From Lentinula raphanica (Eukaryota; Basidiomycota; Agaricomycetes; Agaricales; Omphalotaceae), in contig JANVFP010000003.1 in assembly GCA_027919835.1 (NCBI GenBank), positions 1,612,001 to 1,676,000 of the forward strand: a stretch of DNA of 64,000 nucleotides, written 5' to 3'. Both the position numbers and the translations under genes were made by a program. This document shows positions 63,917 through 64,000 of this stretch, piece after piece. Numbering within the stretch: the first letter of the stretch is position 1; every line of letters starts with the position of its first letter. The notes under the pieces are model-generated. The model saw only the letters and a program-made list of their open reading frames with translations. It was not told where the DNA came from and searched no databases.

Positions 63917-64000
63917 AAATATCTCGAATTACTTAGCTATACCTCTTAGACTTTTATCGTAATACCCAAATGTGCAGCGATTGCATGTAATCAACTGTTG

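Overview
The window looks like a piece of an Agaricomycete (basidiomycete mushroom) chromosome. Genes are broken by many short GT-AG introns, mostly 45-65 bases, spacing is compact on both strands, and several products have clear fungal relatives (Rpp30-type RNase P subunit, ferric reductase, secreted GMC oxidoreductases, adenylate-forming reductase). I see no rRNA or tRNA gene, no CRISPR array and no bacterial operon. The species cannot be named from the sequence.

Layout. Bases 1-12050 are mostly housekeeping or accessory genes: the 3' part of a Ser-rich protein, a heme-dependent N-demethylase-like protein (DUF3445), a divergent pair of a multi-pass membrane protein and an alpha/beta hydrolase, RNase P subunit RPP1 and a ferric reductase. 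From about 13.2 kb to the right edge there is what I read as one large secondary-metabolite locus. In order: UbiA prenyltransferase 1 (-), P450-1 (+), a decayed chorismate-lyase-like pseudogene (+), an unrelated F-box-like gene (-), GMC oxidoreductase 1 (-), an adenylation-thiolation-reductase enzyme (-), zinc alcohol dehydrogenase 1 (+), a berberine-bridge-like FAD oxidase (-), an intact chorismate-lyase-like gene (-), an MFS transporter (+), a mobile-element patch (41.6-43.8 kb), a DAHP synthase (+), P450-3 (+), P450-2 (-), UbiA prenyltransferase 2 (+), GMC oxidoreductase 2 (+), a CACTA-type MITE and zinc alcohol dehydrogenase 2 (+).

How the genes may work together (inference). DAHP synthase is the entry step of the shikimate pathway. 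A chorismate lyase releases 4-hydroxybenzoate from chorismate. UbiA enzymes of the COQ2 type prenylate 4-hydroxybenzoate. The A-T-R enzyme can reduce an aryl acid to an aldehyde, zinc alcohol dehydrogenases interconvert aldehyde and alcohol, and the P450s, GMC enzymes and FAD oxidase can decorate or re-oxidise the ring and prenyl chain. The MFS protein could export the product. The locus therefore reads as a self-supplied prenylated 4-hydroxybenzoate (meroterpenoid) pathway, with its own dedicated aromatic precursor branch. The chorismate-lyase-like protein is the most unexpected piece, because fungi normally make 4-hydroxybenzoate by other routes.

History. Five gene types occur twice: UbiA, P450, chorismate lyase, GMC and alcohol dehydrogenase. 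The UbiA/P450 divergent pair is present in opposite orientation at 13.2-17.1 kb and 51.3-55.5 kb with conserved intron positions, so an inverted segmental duplication followed by rearrangement and partial decay is likely. Exon boundaries are my own splice predictions. Where I give amino-acid counts, all predicted exons join in frame; for the long A-T-R, GMC, FAD oxidase and MFS genes only the span is given.
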